A stretch of DNA of 64,000 bases. Source: Hyphomicrobium sp. LHD-15 (lineage in GTDB: Bacteria > Pseudomonadota > Alphaproteobacteria > Rhizobiales > Hyphomicrobiaceae). The DNA is taken from NCBI RefSeq assembly GCF_031157355.1, contig NZ_JAVIFT010000002.1:544501-608500 (forward strand), in the 5' to 3' direction. Positions within the stretch are counted from its first letter, which is position 1; every line of letters begins with the position of its first letter. The notes beneath the pieces are model-generated. The model was not told the origin of the DNA and made no database searches. It was given only the letters and a program-made list of their open reading frames with translations. Below are positions 45,461-55,385 of the stretch, one piece after another. The translations under genes and the position numbers were made by a program.

Positions 45461-46228
45461 ATGCAGGACCCGGGTGAGCGAGATCCGAAGGAGCCTGCTC
45501 CCGCTGCATCGCCCGCTCCCGGGGCTGCCGAGCAAGGCTCGTTTCTCGAAGCGCCCCAGCCGCTTTACTCCGGACACCGGCAACGGCTTCGCGACAGGTT
45601 TCGCCAGGCGGGAGCGGACGCGCTGCCCGACTACGAGCTGCTCGAAATGGTGCTGTTTCGCGCCCTTCCACGCCGGGACACCAAGGCGCTCGCCAAGCAA
45701 CTGCTCTCCCGTTTCGGCTCGTTCGCCGACGTCATCAACGCGCCCGATGCCCGTCTCAAGGAGATTTCCGGCGTGGGGGACGCGGTCATCACCGAGCTTC
45801 GGCTGATCCGGGCGGCTGCGCTTCGGCTGATGAAAGGCGAGATCGCGACCACGCCTCTGCTCACGTCCTGGAACCAAGTGCTCGACTATCTCAGGGTGGC
45901 GCAAGGTTTCGAGCAGCGGGAGCAGTTTCGCATCCTGTTCCTGGACAAGAAGAACCGGCTGATTGCCGACGAAGTGCAGGGGCAGGGAACCGTCGATCAT
46001 ACGCCCGTCTATATTCGCGAGGTGGTGAAGCGGGCGCTCGAGCTATCCGCGACGGCGATCATTCTCGTGCACAACCATCCGTCCGGCGATCCGACCCCCT
46101 CGCGCGCGGACATCGACATGACACGCATGATCATGGAGGCCGGAAAGCCGCTCGGCGTCGTCGTGCACGACCACGTGATCGTCGGGCGCGGCGGCTGCGC
46201 AAGTTTTCGCGCGTTACGGCTGATCTAA
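45461..46228 (+). CDS. radC: RadC family (JAB/JAMM domain) DNA repair protein
   Basis: 255 residues. The N-terminal helix-hairpin-helix-like part ([26 protein letters not shown]) is followed by the JAMM metal-site motif [26 protein letters not shown]. The exact function of RadC is unclear despite the name. A palindromic repeat ends 18 bp upstream, covering the ribosome-site region. A Pro/Ala-rich N-terminal tail precedes the folded part. The gene is complete. Confidence 0.94.
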   Translation: MQDPGERDPKEPAPAASPAPGAAEQGSFLEAPQPLYSGHRQRLRDRFRQAGADALPDYELLEMVLFRALPRRDTKALAKQLLSRFGSFADVINAPDARLKEISGVGDAVITELRLIRAAALRLMKGEIATTPLLTSWNQVLDYLRVAQGFEQREQFRILFLDKKNRLIADEVQGQGTVDHTPVYIREVVKRALELSATAIILVHNHPSGDPTPSRADIDMTRMIMEAGKPLGVVVHDHVIVGRGGCASFRALRLI

Positions 46229-46329
46229 TTCGTCGCCTATGGTTTCGCTACCTCGCGTGCCGTCGCTATTTTCGCGGCCACTTAACGTTCGGTAAGTGTC
46301 CGGGATTATCGTGCTGTTAGAAACCACAC

Positions 46330-46346
46330 ACCGACCTGCGGTCGGT
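46330..46346. promoter_or_regulatory. Small inverted repeat upstream of the alpha/beta hydrolase
   Basis: ACCGAC and GTCGGT around CTGCG, 30 bp before the ATG. It could be an operator or a leader hairpin. Confidence 0.3.
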
Positions 46347-46375
46347 GCACAAGCCGTCCTAGTGGAGCCTGGACG

Positions 46376-47266
46376 ATGTCGACGTTCTTCGATCGGAGAG
46401 AGAGGTCGCGCCCGGTTCGTCTCGATGGGCTGCCGCCGGGATTGGCCGGCGATATCGCCTACCGGCGCTTCTGCCTGCCGCGTTTTTCCACCCGCCGGAC
46501 CGCCGATCATGCGGTGCTGGTGGAGCGGGCGCGGTTTCATCTCCGCAATGCGCGCTGGGTCGACGTCGCGACCAGCGGGGGCCGCGTGCAGGCCTATATT
46601 TTCGAACCCGACAGCGGTGCGCCCGATCGCGGCAGCGTGCTGGTCGCGCACGGTTGGACGAGCGAAGCTTCGTTCATGGCGGTGATTGCCGAGCAGCTTC
46701 GCCGCGCCGGATTCCGGGTGGTGGCTTTCGACCAGCCCGGCCACGGCAAAAGCGAGCGCGAGCGCGCCAGTCTGATCGATTGCTCGCGCGCGCTGCTGCA
46801 AGTGGCGGAGGCGCTTGGGCCGATGCGATTTGCGGTTACGCATTCGATGGGCGGGCTTGCGGCACTGCTCGCGGGGGAAGGCCAGGCGCCGCTCGGCCAC
46901 GCCTATCCGTTCGAGCGGTATGTGCTGATCTCCTCGCCCAACGCGTTCGGCCGGATTACGCGGGAGTTTGGCGACGAGGTGGGGCTCAGTCCGGCCGGAT
47001 TGCGCGTCTACGAACGGCATCTCCAGCGGATCGCGCACCGGCCAATCGCCTCGTTCACGGCGGCGAACATGCTCGCGGCGACCGGCCGGCCGGCGCTCGT
47101 CGTTCATGCCCGCGACGACTTCGAGGTCGGCTTCGAGAATGCCGAGGAAATCGCGGCAGCTTGCCCCAAGGCCGAGCTCAAGGCCGTCGATGGATTCGGG
47201 CACAGGAATATTTTGTTCGCGCCGCCAGTGATTCGTGTGGCCGTTTCCTATCTGACTGACGAGTAA
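46376..47266 (+). CDS. Alpha/beta hydrolase
   Basis: 296 residues, soluble. The fold elements are VLVAHGWTSEASFM (oxyanion region), VVAFDQPGHGKSERE and the nucleophile elbow AVTHSMGGLAALLAG, where the usual first Gly of GxSxG is Thr (T-H-S-M-G). Acid and base candidates are in ARDDFEVG and FGHRNILF. The order Ser-Asp-His is complete. Substrate unknown; esterase, lipase or lactonase activities are all possible. A GGAG lies 11 bases upstream of ATG 46376. Confidence 0.9.
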   Translation: MSTFFDRRERSRPVRLDGLPPGLAGDIAYRRFCLPRFSTRRTADHAVLVERARFHLRNARWVDVATSGGRVQAYIFEPDSGAPDRGSVLVAHGWTSEASFMAVIAEQLRRAGFRVVAFDQPGHGKSERERASLIDCSRALLQVAEALGPMRFAVTHSMGGLAALLAGEGQAPLGHAYPFERYVLISSPNAFGRITREFGDEVGLSPAGLRVYERHLQRIAHRPIASFTAANMLAATGRPALVVHARDDFEVGFENAEEIAAACPKAELKAVDGFGHRNILFAPPVIRVAVSYLTDE

Positions 47267-47356
47267 CAGCTATTTCCTTGCTTTTGGTGGGGCTCGCGCT
47301 CTGGCTCCCGCTTGATTATATGGAGGCAGCATCGCGGTCAGGTTCGCGAGTCGTAG

Positions 47357-48373
<1,017 letters not shown>

Positions 48374-48382
48374 AGAAACTCA

Positions 48383-48417
48383 CCTCTCCCCATTGACAGG
48401 ACTGCAATGGGGAGAGG
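48383..48417. terminator. Perfect 13-bp hairpin between convergent genes
   Basis: CCTCTCCCCATTG (48383-48395) and CAATGGGGAGAGG (48405-48417) with a 9-nt loop. It lies between trxB and the beta-propeller gene and probably ends both transcripts, although T runs are short. It resembles widespread Rhizobiales GGGGAGAGG-type repeats. Confidence 0.6.
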
Positions 48418-48427
48418 GAGAAAACTC

Positions 48428-49294
48428 TCAGAACTTGTAGGCGGCGACCTTGCCGTCGACCATCAGCGGGATGATGAGCGTGCGGGTGGCGGGGATGAAG
48501 CCGATGTCGGCGGTGCCCTGGCTCAGCGTGAGGAGTTCTGTGGCCTTCCCCGAGCGGGCAATCCGGAACACCTTTCCGGCAACCCAATCGCTGACGAGAT
48601 AGCTTTCGGCGTCGAACGGCTCGAGACCGTCGAGGTTGCCGACAGGCTTGCCGTCGCCAAGGTTGGCGATGGTTTTGTCGGCCAGCGAGACAGTGAGCAG
48701 ATTGCCGGGGCTTTTGGTCGAGAAGTCGGCGCCGATGCCTTCACCCCAGGCCGCGACGATCAGGTTGCCATTTTCTACGAGCAGTCCGTTCGGCGCTTTG
48801 AGCTGGTCGCTCTCCAGCCACTTCTCGAACTTGCCACCGGACAGCTTCCAGATGGCGTTGCCCGGCCAATCGGAGACATAGATGCTGCCGTCGGGGCCGG
48901 CGGCGACGTCGTTCAGGATCTTGGCGCCTGCGGCTTCATGTTTGGCGGCGATGGCGCCGGCCGCGACGTCGATTTCCACGAGCTTGTCGATATCGGCCAC
49001 GAACAGCCGACCGCCAACAAGCGCAAGGCCCTTTGGCGAATCGAGGCCGGTGATCCATTTGGCGTCGGTTACCTTGCCATCGATCGAGACTTTCGAGATG
49101 TAGCCGTTGCCGTCCTTGCCGTTGGGCGTGCCGTTCACGTTGCTGACGTAGATCACCCCCGCAGCGGTGTCCGGCAACGTCGATTCCGGGGTTTCGAAGC
49201 CGGTGGCCTCCCAGACTTTAGTCGGGGCATCGGCGGCGGCGCAGACGGAAGCGGAGGCAGCCAGTGCAAGAGCGACGATGATCGAATGGCGCAT
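48428..49294 (-). CDS. Exported SMP-30/gluconolactonase-like beta-propeller protein
   Basis: 288 residues with a signal peptide (HSIIVALALAASASVCAA). The mature part shows propeller blades: GVIYVSNVNGTPNG, KGLALVGGRLFVADIDKLVEID, NDVAAGPDGSIYVSDWPGNAIWKL, NGLLVENGNLIVAAWGEG, and LDGLEPFDAESYLVSDWVAG. The IYVSD and NGL repeats resemble SMP-30/strictosidine-synthase-like and NHL-type proteins. It may bind calcium or act as a lactonase. The gene is alone and convergent with trxB. Confidence 0.85.
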   Translation of the reverse strand: MRHSIIVALALAASASVCAAADAPTKVWEATGFETPESTLPDTAAGVIYVSNVNGTPNGKDGNGYISKVSIDGKVTDAKWITGLDSPKGLALVGGRLFVADIDKLVEIDVAAGAIAAKHEAAGAKILNDVAAGPDGSIYVSDWPGNAIWKLSGGKFEKWLESDQLKAPNGLLVENGNLIVAAWGEGIGADFSTKSPGNLLTVSLADKTIANLGDGKPVGNLDGLEPFDAESYLVSDWVAGKVFRIARSGKATELLTLSQGTADIGFIPATRTLIIPLMVDGKVAAYKF

Positions 49295-49597
49295 AATGGA
49301 GTTGGCCTCTTAGGTTGGCCGGGGCGCGAGGCCCGGTCGGCTGGTTTTGCTGGGGTTCCGGCTTGTCGCGCCGGGGCGGGCATTTCGTTGCTTGCCATAT
49401 AGGCAATTCGGTCCGGGGCTGCCACCCTGGCCGGATTTCCCCTGCGGTGGAACGGCGCTGGTATGCATTTTTCGATGGCTTGACCGCTTCTGATATCAAA
49501 TAATCGCAATGCTAAGTTTTGATGGTGCGTGTGCGTATCGGTGGCGAGCCCGCCGGCTCCGCATTTGCGGATCGATTGCGCTCGCGAGGGCATTTTG
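49295..49597. other. Divergent intergenic region, nothing recognised
   Basis: 303 bp between the beta-propeller and LysR starts. It must hold two promoters. I see no clear operator, RNA or repeat. A LysR-type TN11A box was not evident by eye. Confidence 0.4.
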
Positions 49598-50500
49598 ATG
49601 GACTGGGACAAACTCAGAATTTTTCACGCGGCTGCCGCGGCCGGCAGCTTTACGCATGCGGGCGATGCGCTGCACATGAGCCAGTCGGCTGTGAGCCGGC
49701 AGGTTTCGGCGCTCGAGCGGGATCTCAAGGTCTCGCTGTTTCACAGACATGCGCGCGGGTTGGTGCTGACCGAGCAGGGCGAGCTTTTGTACGGCACCGT
49801 GGCCGAGGTGATGAGCAAGCTGCAGACGGCGGAAACGCTGCTGGCGGACACCACGACGAAGCCATCGGGCCTCTTGAGCGTGGCGGCGCCGGTGGGGCTC
49901 GGCACGGTGTGGGTGTCGCAGCGGCTTCGGGAATTCATGGATCTCTATCCCGATGTGCGCATCGAGTTGATCCTCGACGACGACCAGATCGATATCGCCA
50001 TGCGGGCGGCAGACGTGGCGATCTGGACGCGCGAGCCGGAGCAGCCGGATCTCATCCGCCGGCCGTTGTTCACGGCGAGCGTGCGGCCGATGGCGTCTAC
50101 CAAATACACCCGCCGCTACGGCGTGCCGGAAACCTTCGCTGACCTCGAAACGGGCAATCATCGCGTGGTGTCTTACAGCGGCCAGACGGCGCAGCTTTTG
50201 CCGGCGATCAGCTGGCTCGAGACGGCGGGACGCGAAGGAAAAGAACGGCGAGAGCCGGTGCTACGCACCAACAGCGTGGTGGCCATCAAACAGGCTGTGC
50301 TGGCCGGGATCGGGATCGGCATGATCCCCGACTACATGAGCGAGCAGGACAGCGATCTCGTGCCGGTGCTCATGAAGTGTGAAGTGGAAAAGCCGAGTTT
50401 GCCGGTTTTGTTTGTCTATCCGGAAGAGCTCAAGAGCTCGAAGAAAGTCCAGGTTTTGCGCGATTTTCTGGTGGCCAAGGCCCGGCACTGGCGCGAATAG
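49598..50500 (+). CDS. LysR-family transcriptional regulator
   Basis: 300 residues. The N-terminal winged helix starts MDWDKLRIFHAAAAAGSFTHAGDALHMSQSAVSRQVSALERDL, followed by FHRHARGLVLTEQG, a linker helix and the periplasmic-binding-like effector domain. The GCGAGGG run upstream serves as ribosome site. This MDWDKLRIF type is well conserved in Rhizobiales. The stop codon TAG (50498-50500) is composed of T from a 7-bp target repeat and AG from an inserted element, so the original protein probably ended later. Direct targets are unknown. Confidence 0.92.
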   Translation: MDWDKLRIFHAAAAAGSFTHAGDALHMSQSAVSRQVSALERDLKVSLFHRHARGLVLTEQGELLYGTVAEVMSKLQTAETLLADTTTKPSGLLSVAAPVGLGTVWVSQRLREFMDLYPDVRIELILDDDQIDIAMRAADVAIWTREPEQPDLIRRPLFTASVRPMASTKYTRRYGVPETFADLETGNHRVVSYSGQTAQLLPAISWLETAGREGKERREPVLRTNSVVAIKQAVLAGIGIGMIPDYMSEQDSDLVPVLMKCEVEKPSLPVLFVYPEELKSSKKVQVLRDFLVAKARHWRE

Positions 50501-50803
50501 CCAGGCTGTAAACTCACTATGGCTGGTGCAGTGATGAGCCAAAGCGAGCCAATGGCGTTGTCAAACCGCTTGTCCGATACGACGGGCATCGACCGTCGTG
50601 CTGGAAGCACGCCTTCGGCATGACGCGCTTTTCCTAGCCCTTGGCTCGCTTTGGCTCACCCCGCAGGGGCGCCGTCCTTTTCCGCCTCCGGTTCGTCGCG
50701 AGACCTTGCAAACCATGGAGGTTTGCGGCGGCCTCGCTCCTGCCAGCGACGCAAAAGTCCTCGCGTCAATGCGCCAGCCATAGTGAGTTCACAGCCTAGC
50801 TTT
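50499..50803. mobile_element. MITE-like element, 305 bp, with nested inverted repeats
   Basis: Outer arms of 31 bp (50500-50530 and 50770-50800) match at 28 positions. An inner 18-bp arm pair is perfect: TGAGCCAAAGCGAGCCAA (50535-50552) and its reverse complement at 50641-50658. Direct repeats CGCGAAT flank the element (50492-50498 and 50804-50810), consistent with a 7-bp target duplication. There is no transposase, so it would depend on one elsewhere. A third small hairpin (GCAAACC/GGTTTGC) lies near 50710. Confidence 0.85.
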
Positions 50804-51173
50804 CGCGAATTTAATGCTTTGCCCATGATCCAAAGACCGGTTTGGGATGTAATAATGTTATCCAGACTGCCGTAGGCTTCAGGGTTATTTGCCACCACCC
50901 GAGAGTCCTTGGCGTCGGTTGTCTTGGGTCGGGCGCCTGGATTCATTTCGGGAGTCCGGCCCATTTCCGTTGAAATCTCCGGTCAAAACGTCGCGCGGGC
51001 GGGCTTATGGCCCTTTCGAGCCCGGCTGATTTGCAACCTCTCACGCGAAACGCTATCTGATGGTTTCATTTGATAGTCGTGCTTCGTGCCGGAAGCCGGT
51101 ACCCGATCAAAATCGCGGTCCCGGAGAGGTTTTCCCCGAAGCACTTTGCCTCTGAACATCGAGCCCGCTACCC
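50804..51173. other. Region between the MITE-like element and leuC
   Basis: 370 bp. The first 72 bp continue the LysR frame (end TAG at 50873) and look like the pre-insertion 3' end of that gene. The remainder should contain the leuC promoter and leader; I see no attenuator or riboswitch. A small open frame on the minus strand (50656-50964) crosses the element and is not credible. Confidence 0.5.
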
Positions 51174-52580
51174 ATGGCCAAGACGCTTTACGACAAGATA
51201 TTCGACGACCACGTCGTTGACAGGCAAGCCGACGGAACCTGCCTGCTCTATATCGATCGTCATCTGGTTCACGAGGTGACAAGTCCCCAGGCTTTCGAGG
51301 GACTTAGGATGTCCGGCCGCAAGGTGCGCGCGCCCGAGAAGACGCTGGCCGTGGTCGATCACAACGTGCCGACGACCGATCGGCGCAAGGGTATCGCCGA
51401 CGAAGACAGCCGCGTGCAGGTGGAAACGCTTGCCAAGAACGCGCGCGATTTCGGCGTGGAATATTACAACGAGCTCGACAAGCGGCAGGGCATCGTCCAC
51501 GTCGTCGGACCGGAGCAGGGCTTCACGCTTCCCGGCACGACGATCGTCTGCGGTGACAGCCATACCTCGACGCACGGCGCGTTCGGCGCGCTTGCCCACG
51601 GCATCGGCACGAGCGAGGTCGAGCACGTTCTCGCCACGCAGACTTTGGTGCAGAAGAAAGCCAAGAACATGCGCGTGTCGGTGGACGGCAAGCTGCCCGC
51701 CCATGTGACCGCCAAGGACATCATCCTCGCCATCATCGGCGAGATCGGAACGGCCGGCGGCACCGGTTCGGTGATCGAGTATGCGGGCGAAGCGATCCGC
51801 GACCTTTCCATGGAAGGCCGGATGACGGTCTGCAACATGTCGATCGAGGGTGGCGCGCGTGCGGGCATGATCGCGCCCGACGAAAAGACCTACGCGTTCA
51901 TCAAGGGTCGTCCGAAGGCGCCCAAGGGTGCTGCGTGGGACATGGCGCTCAAATACTGGGATACGCTTTACACCGAAGAGGGCGCGCATTTCGATCGCGA
52001 AGTGAAGCTCAACGCGGCGGAGTTGCCGCCGATCGTCTCCTGGGGCACGAGTCCCGAGGACGTGGTGTCGATTGCAGGTCTGGTGCCCAATCCGGCCGAG
52101 ATCGCCGACGAGCACAAGCGGGCCTCGATGGTGCGCGCGCTCGACTACATGGGGCTCACTCCCGGCACCAAGATCACCGACATTCCGCTCGACGTGATCT
52201 GGATCGGCTCCTGCACCAATGGGCGCATGGAGGATCTGCGCGAAGTCGCCAAGATCGTCGAAGGCAAGAAGATCTCGGAGCGTCTCGCCTACGCGATGAT
52301 CGTGCCGGGTTCGGGGCTCGTGAAAGAGCAGGCCGAGGCGGAAGGTCTCGACAAGATCTTCACGGCGGCCGGTTTCGAGTGGCGCGAGCCCGGGTGCTCG
52401 ATGTGTCTCGGCATGAATCCGGACCAGCTGAAGCCCGGCCAGCGCTGCGCGTCGACCTCGAATCGCAATTTCGAGGGGCGGCAGGGCTACAAGGGCCGGA
52501 CGCACCTCGTCTCGCCGGCCATGGCGGCGGTGGCTGCGCTCGAAGGCCATTTCGTCGATATCCGGCGCTGGCAGGCCTGA
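51174..52580 (+). CDS. leuC: 3-isopropylmalate dehydratase large subunit
   Basis: 468 residues. With LeuD it isomerises 2- to 3-isopropylmalate in leucine synthesis, using a 4Fe-4S cluster. Cluster ligands are Cys in the CGDSH region ([15 protein letters not shown]), [10 protein letters not shown] ([12 protein letters not shown]) and GCSMCLGMN. Length is normal. Its partner leuD lies 1.97 kb downstream with three other genes in between, which is uncommon. Confidence 0.97.
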   Translation: MAKTLYDKIFDDHVVDRQADGTCLLYIDRHLVHEVTSPQAFEGLRMSGRKVRAPEKTLAVVDHNVPTTDRRKGIADEDSRVQVETLAKNARDFGVEYYNELDKRQGIVHVVGPEQGFTLPGTTIVCGDSHTSTHGAFGALAHGIGTSEVEHVLATQTLVQKKAKNMRVSVDGKLPAHVTAKDIILAIIGEIGTAGGTGSVIEYAGEAIRDLSMEGRMTVCNMSIEGGARAGMIAPDEKTYAFIKGRPKAPKGAAWDMALKYWDTLYTEEGAHFDREVKLNAAELPPIVSWGTSPEDVVSIAGLVPNPAEIADEHKRASMVRALDYMGLTPGTKITDIPLDVIWIGSCTNGRMEDLREVAKIVEGKKISERLAYAMIVPGSGLVKEQAEAEGLDKIFTAAGFEWREPGCSMCLGMNPDQLKPGQRCASTSNRNFEGRQGYKGRTHLVSPAMAAVAALEGHFVDIRRWQA

Positions 52581-52693
52581 GCGGTCGGCCGGTTCAACGG
52601 CTTCTAGCCGTTGCGACGTTCGTCTCGCTCTTGCGGTCGGAGGCCCGAAGCGCCTATCTCTCCCGTTCGAAAGACGAGTGGGAGAGCATCGGC

Positions 52694-53113
52694 ATGACGG
52701 GCAGGATCGACTGGAAGGGCGCTACGGCTCCGACACTTGCCGATTTCGAGATCATAGCGGCCTCGGCGTGGGAGCGCATTCAGCCGGAATTCCGGGAAGT
52801 ATGCGGAGATCTCGTCATTCGCATCGAGGACTTCGCGCTTGACGAGGTGCTCGATGAACTCGACATCGACAGCCCGTTCGATCTGATGGGGCTCTACCAG
52901 GGCCTCAGCCTCGACCAGAAAAGCGTGCTCGACGTGCCGCGCGAGCCCGACATGGTGTTTCTCTACCGCCGTGCGATCCTCGACTACTGGACCGAGAACG
53001 GCGACGAGACGCTGGACGACATCATCACCCACGTGCTGATCCACGAGATCGGCCATCATTTCGGCTTTTCCGACGACGATATGGAAGAGATCGAGACGCA
53101 AGCGACGCACTGA
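52694..53113 (+). CDS. Predicted zincin metallopeptidase (PF06262 type)
   Basis: 139 residues from ATG 52694. The metal site is His117-Glu118-x-x-His121 in THVLIHEIGHHFGFSDDDMEEIE, where Asp127 is the probable third ligand (HExxHxxGxxD). Upstream marks are SPFDLMGLYQG and PREPDMVFLYRR, which identify the small stand-alone metallopeptidase family of proteobacteria and actinobacteria. The physiological substrate is unknown. It is cytoplasmic (no signal) and lies between leuC and leuD. Confidence 0.9.
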   Translation: MTGRIDWKGATAPTLADFEIIAASAWERIQPEFREVCGDLVIRIEDFALDEVLDELDIDSPFDLMGLYQGLSLDQKSVLDVPREPDMVFLYRRAILDYWTENGDETLDDIITHVLIHEIGHHFGFSDDDMEEIETQATH

Positions 53114-53360
53114 ACGCGTGGTTTTTCGCGTTCGTGTGAACGCGTGCCGCCGCGCGACAGAGAACGCGCAGACTCTGAGCGGAAAGAAATTCCGCTGCTC
53201 GATCAGGCGCGCGCGACAATTCAGCCACAACCTGATTTTGTCGACGCGCCTTTGAACAGCCTCTCTGAATGTTAACTTTTGCAGCCGATGTTGGAGCTGA
53301 TAGGGTATTTCCATATTTTGTTGAAATACTCGAACAGCTTCGGGCTCCGTCTCTCAGGCT

Positions 53361-53963
53361 GTGTCACGGGGTAGACGGATCCGGTTCCTTTTTTCGGGGC
53401 GCGTGCGGGTGTCACGTAGAGGTGCTCAGTTGGAGACGGCTTTCCGTCTGGTTTCGCGTGTGTGGGCTTTGCTTGCGCTGGGTATCGGCCTGATGGCGTT
53501 CGTACCCGGCCACGCAATTGCGGATGACGTGCCTACTCCAGAAGAATATGCCGAGCATGTGGGCGGAGATGCTCACGTGCTGCAGCCCGGCGAGTTGAAG
53601 CTCGACGGACGCCAGCAGGTGTGCGGCCAGCGGCCCACGGTGATCGATAGCCAGCTCGACGACTACGGTGCTGCCTATCCGGGGTTTCTGATCCTCAATC
53701 CCAAGCTGCTCGCCAAGGTTTCGACACCGGTCAAGCTTTGGATCTTCGCGCACGAGTGCGGCCATCAGTTCCGCGGACCCGACGAGGAGACGGCGGACTG
53801 CTTCGCCGTGCAGCGTGGACGGAGGCAGGGCTGGCTCGACGAGAATGGGATCGAGGAGATCTGCCAGTTCATCGCGCCGGCCAAGGGCGACAGCATGCAT
53901 TTCGCGGGCTCCCACCGCTGCGCCTATATGCGCCAGTGCTTCGCCGACCCGTCCATTCGCTGA
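53361..53963 (+). CDS. Exported HExxH metallopeptidase-like protein
   Basis: Up to 200 residues; the GTG at 53361 is one of several possible starts (others lie within 60 bp), since no good ribosome site is evident. A signal sequence (VWALLALGIGLMAFVPGHAIA) precedes the mature part. The zinc motif His131-Glu132-x-x-His135 sits in FAHECGHQFRGPDEETADCFAVQRG, with Glu143 or Asp146 as third ligand (HExxH...ExxAD), the pattern of Rhizobiales DUF4344-like and related zincins. Four or more cysteines flank it. It shares the HExxH theme with the gene just upstream but not its sequence. Confidence 0.78.
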   Translation: MSRGRRIRFLFSGRVRVSRRGAQLETAFRLVSRVWALLALGIGLMAFVPGHAIADDVPTPEEYAEHVGGDAHVLQPGELKLDGRQQVCGQRPTVIDSQLDDYGAAYPGFLILNPKLLAKVSTPVKLWIFAHECGHQFRGPDEETADCFAVQRGRRQGWLDENGIEEICQFIAPAKGDSMHFAGSHRCAYMRQCFADPSIR

Positions 53964-54064
53964 AATCGGCCGCCCGGCCGCGACGGCCCGAGTCCAGTTG
54001 TCCCCGGTGACGGCGGTTCGCCTAGGATCAGTCAGGCTGATTGTGGCCTGGCAGGTCGGCGCCG

Positions 54065-54496
54065 ATGAATTTCCTCGAATATCCGAAGCGGTTGTTGGTG
54101 ATCGCCGAGACGCTCAACCGGTGGGCGGGAGCCATCGGTGCGCTCGACCGGAAGCAGCGGATCAAGGTTGCCCGCTATGCGGAGACGATCGCCGAAACGC
54201 TTGGCCGGGCGGCCAACTATTCGGCAAGATTAACGGCGGCGCCGGACGACCGCGCCGCGCAACGGGGGCTTGTCCGGGAGCTTGGCCGGATTACCGGCTA
54301 TCTCGAGACCCTGGTGGGCGTGCTCCGACACCATCTTGACGGACGAAAGCTTGCTGGCGTTAAAAGGCGGCTGGAACAGCTAGGGCCCCGGCGGATCGGC
54401 GGGCGGCCCTTGGTTTCGTCGGCTAAAATGCGAGTCGACCGGCTGCTTGCGGCCGAAGGCTATTTCCGGGCACTGGCTGACAGCCTACGTGTTTAG
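54065..54496 (+). CDS. Hypothetical protein, helical
   Basis: 143 residues from ATG 54065. No signal or membrane segment. Almost entirely helical and basic: [94 protein letters not shown] do not recognise it. The composition (Arg/Leu/Ala) would fit a nucleic-acid-binding or coiled structure. It lies 56 bp before leuD, on the same strand. Confidence 0.7.
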   Translation: MNFLEYPKRLLVIAETLNRWAGAIGALDRKQRIKVARYAETIAETLGRAANYSARLTAAPDDRAAQRGLVRELGRITGYLETLVGVLRHHLDGRKLAGVKRRLEQLGPRRIGGRPLVSSAKMRVDRLLAAEGYFRALADSLRV

Positions 54497-54552
54497 GGTT
54501 CGATTTCGATGTGCTTCCTTGTTGTCGGGAAGCGCTCCAGGGACATGGATAC

Positions 54553-55158
54553 ATGCAGAAGTTCATCAAGCTCACGGGTGTCGCGGCTCCGTTTCCACTC
54601 CGGAACGTGGATACCGACATGATCATCCCGAAGCAGTTCCTGAAGACGATCAAGCGGACTGGGCTTGGAAAGGCGCTGTTTTACGAACTGCGCTACGACC
54701 AGGAGGGCCGCGAGAACGCCGATTTCGTGCTGAACAAGCCGGCCTATCGGAATGCCGAAATCCTGATCGCGGGCGAGAACTTCGGTTGTGGCTCCTCGCG
54801 CGAGCACGCGCCGTGGGCGCTGCTGGACTTCGGGTTCCGTTGTGTCATCGCGCCGGATTTCGCAGACATTTTCTTCAACAACTGCTTCCAGAACGGCATT
54901 CTCGCGATCAAGCTGCCGCAGGAGCAGGTCGACAAGCTGCTCGATGATGCGAGCCGCGGGGCCAATGCGACGCTCTCAGTAGACCTCGAAGCGCAGGAAA
55001 TCCGTGGCCCCGATGGCGGCGTGATCTCTTTCGAGATCGATCCGTTCCGTAAGCATTGCCTGCTTAACGGCTTGGACAACATCGGCCTCACGCTCGAAAA
55101 AGAAAAAGCGATCAAAGACTTCGAAGGACGCGATGCGGCCGCGAGGCCGTGGGCGTAA
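54553..55158 (+). CDS. leuD: 3-isopropylmalate dehydratase small subunit
   Basis: 201 residues from ATG 54553, which starts [27 protein letters not shown]. Substrate-site motifs are [17 protein letters not shown], then [20 protein letters not shown]. Length is standard; in-frame extension to 54511 lacks a ribosome site. Its distance from leuC is due to the two peptidase genes and the helical protein. Confidence 0.96.
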   Translation: MQKFIKLTGVAAPFPLRNVDTDMIIPKQFLKTIKRTGLGKALFYELRYDQEGRENADFVLNKPAYRNAEILIAGENFGCGSSREHAPWALLDFGFRCVIAPDFADIFFNNCFQNGILAIKLPQEQVDKLLDDASRGANATLSVDLEAQEIRGPDGGVISFEIDPFRKHCLLNGLDNIGLTLEKEKAIKDFEGRDAAARPWA

Positions 55159-55243
55159 CGCGCTTCGGCGCGTGCTGCGGTCGTCCGATCACATGCAGTC
55201 GGAATACGGTGTGTGGCGGATTGCGGCGGTTCGTTCGAATATG

Positions 55244-55348
55244 CTAGAGCATGGGTTGCTTTTGTGCGCAACGTGACCACGCTCTAACTATTTGATTAGG
55301 CCGCTGATTCAGGCTTCGATTTGTTAGGATTCGAAGCGATCATGGTCT
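55244..55348. repeat. Palindromic repeat, copy 3 (modules A and B)
   Basis: Module A (55244-55286) starts CTAGAGCATGGGTTGC and ends GCTCTA; module B (55292-55348) has the stem GCTTCGA/TCGAAGC (55313-55319, 55331-55337), with a divergent loop, and the flank GATCATGGTCT. It is the most degenerate copy. It lies between leuD and dacA. Confidence 0.75.
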
Positions 55349-55385
55349 CGCTGCTCCGATCGTCCCGGCATCCTGCAGGAAGGCC

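Noticed and set aside
50656-50964. 102-codon minus-strand frame crossing the MITE-like element
   Set aside because: It spans the element border, so half derives from the repeat; no ribosome site or family.
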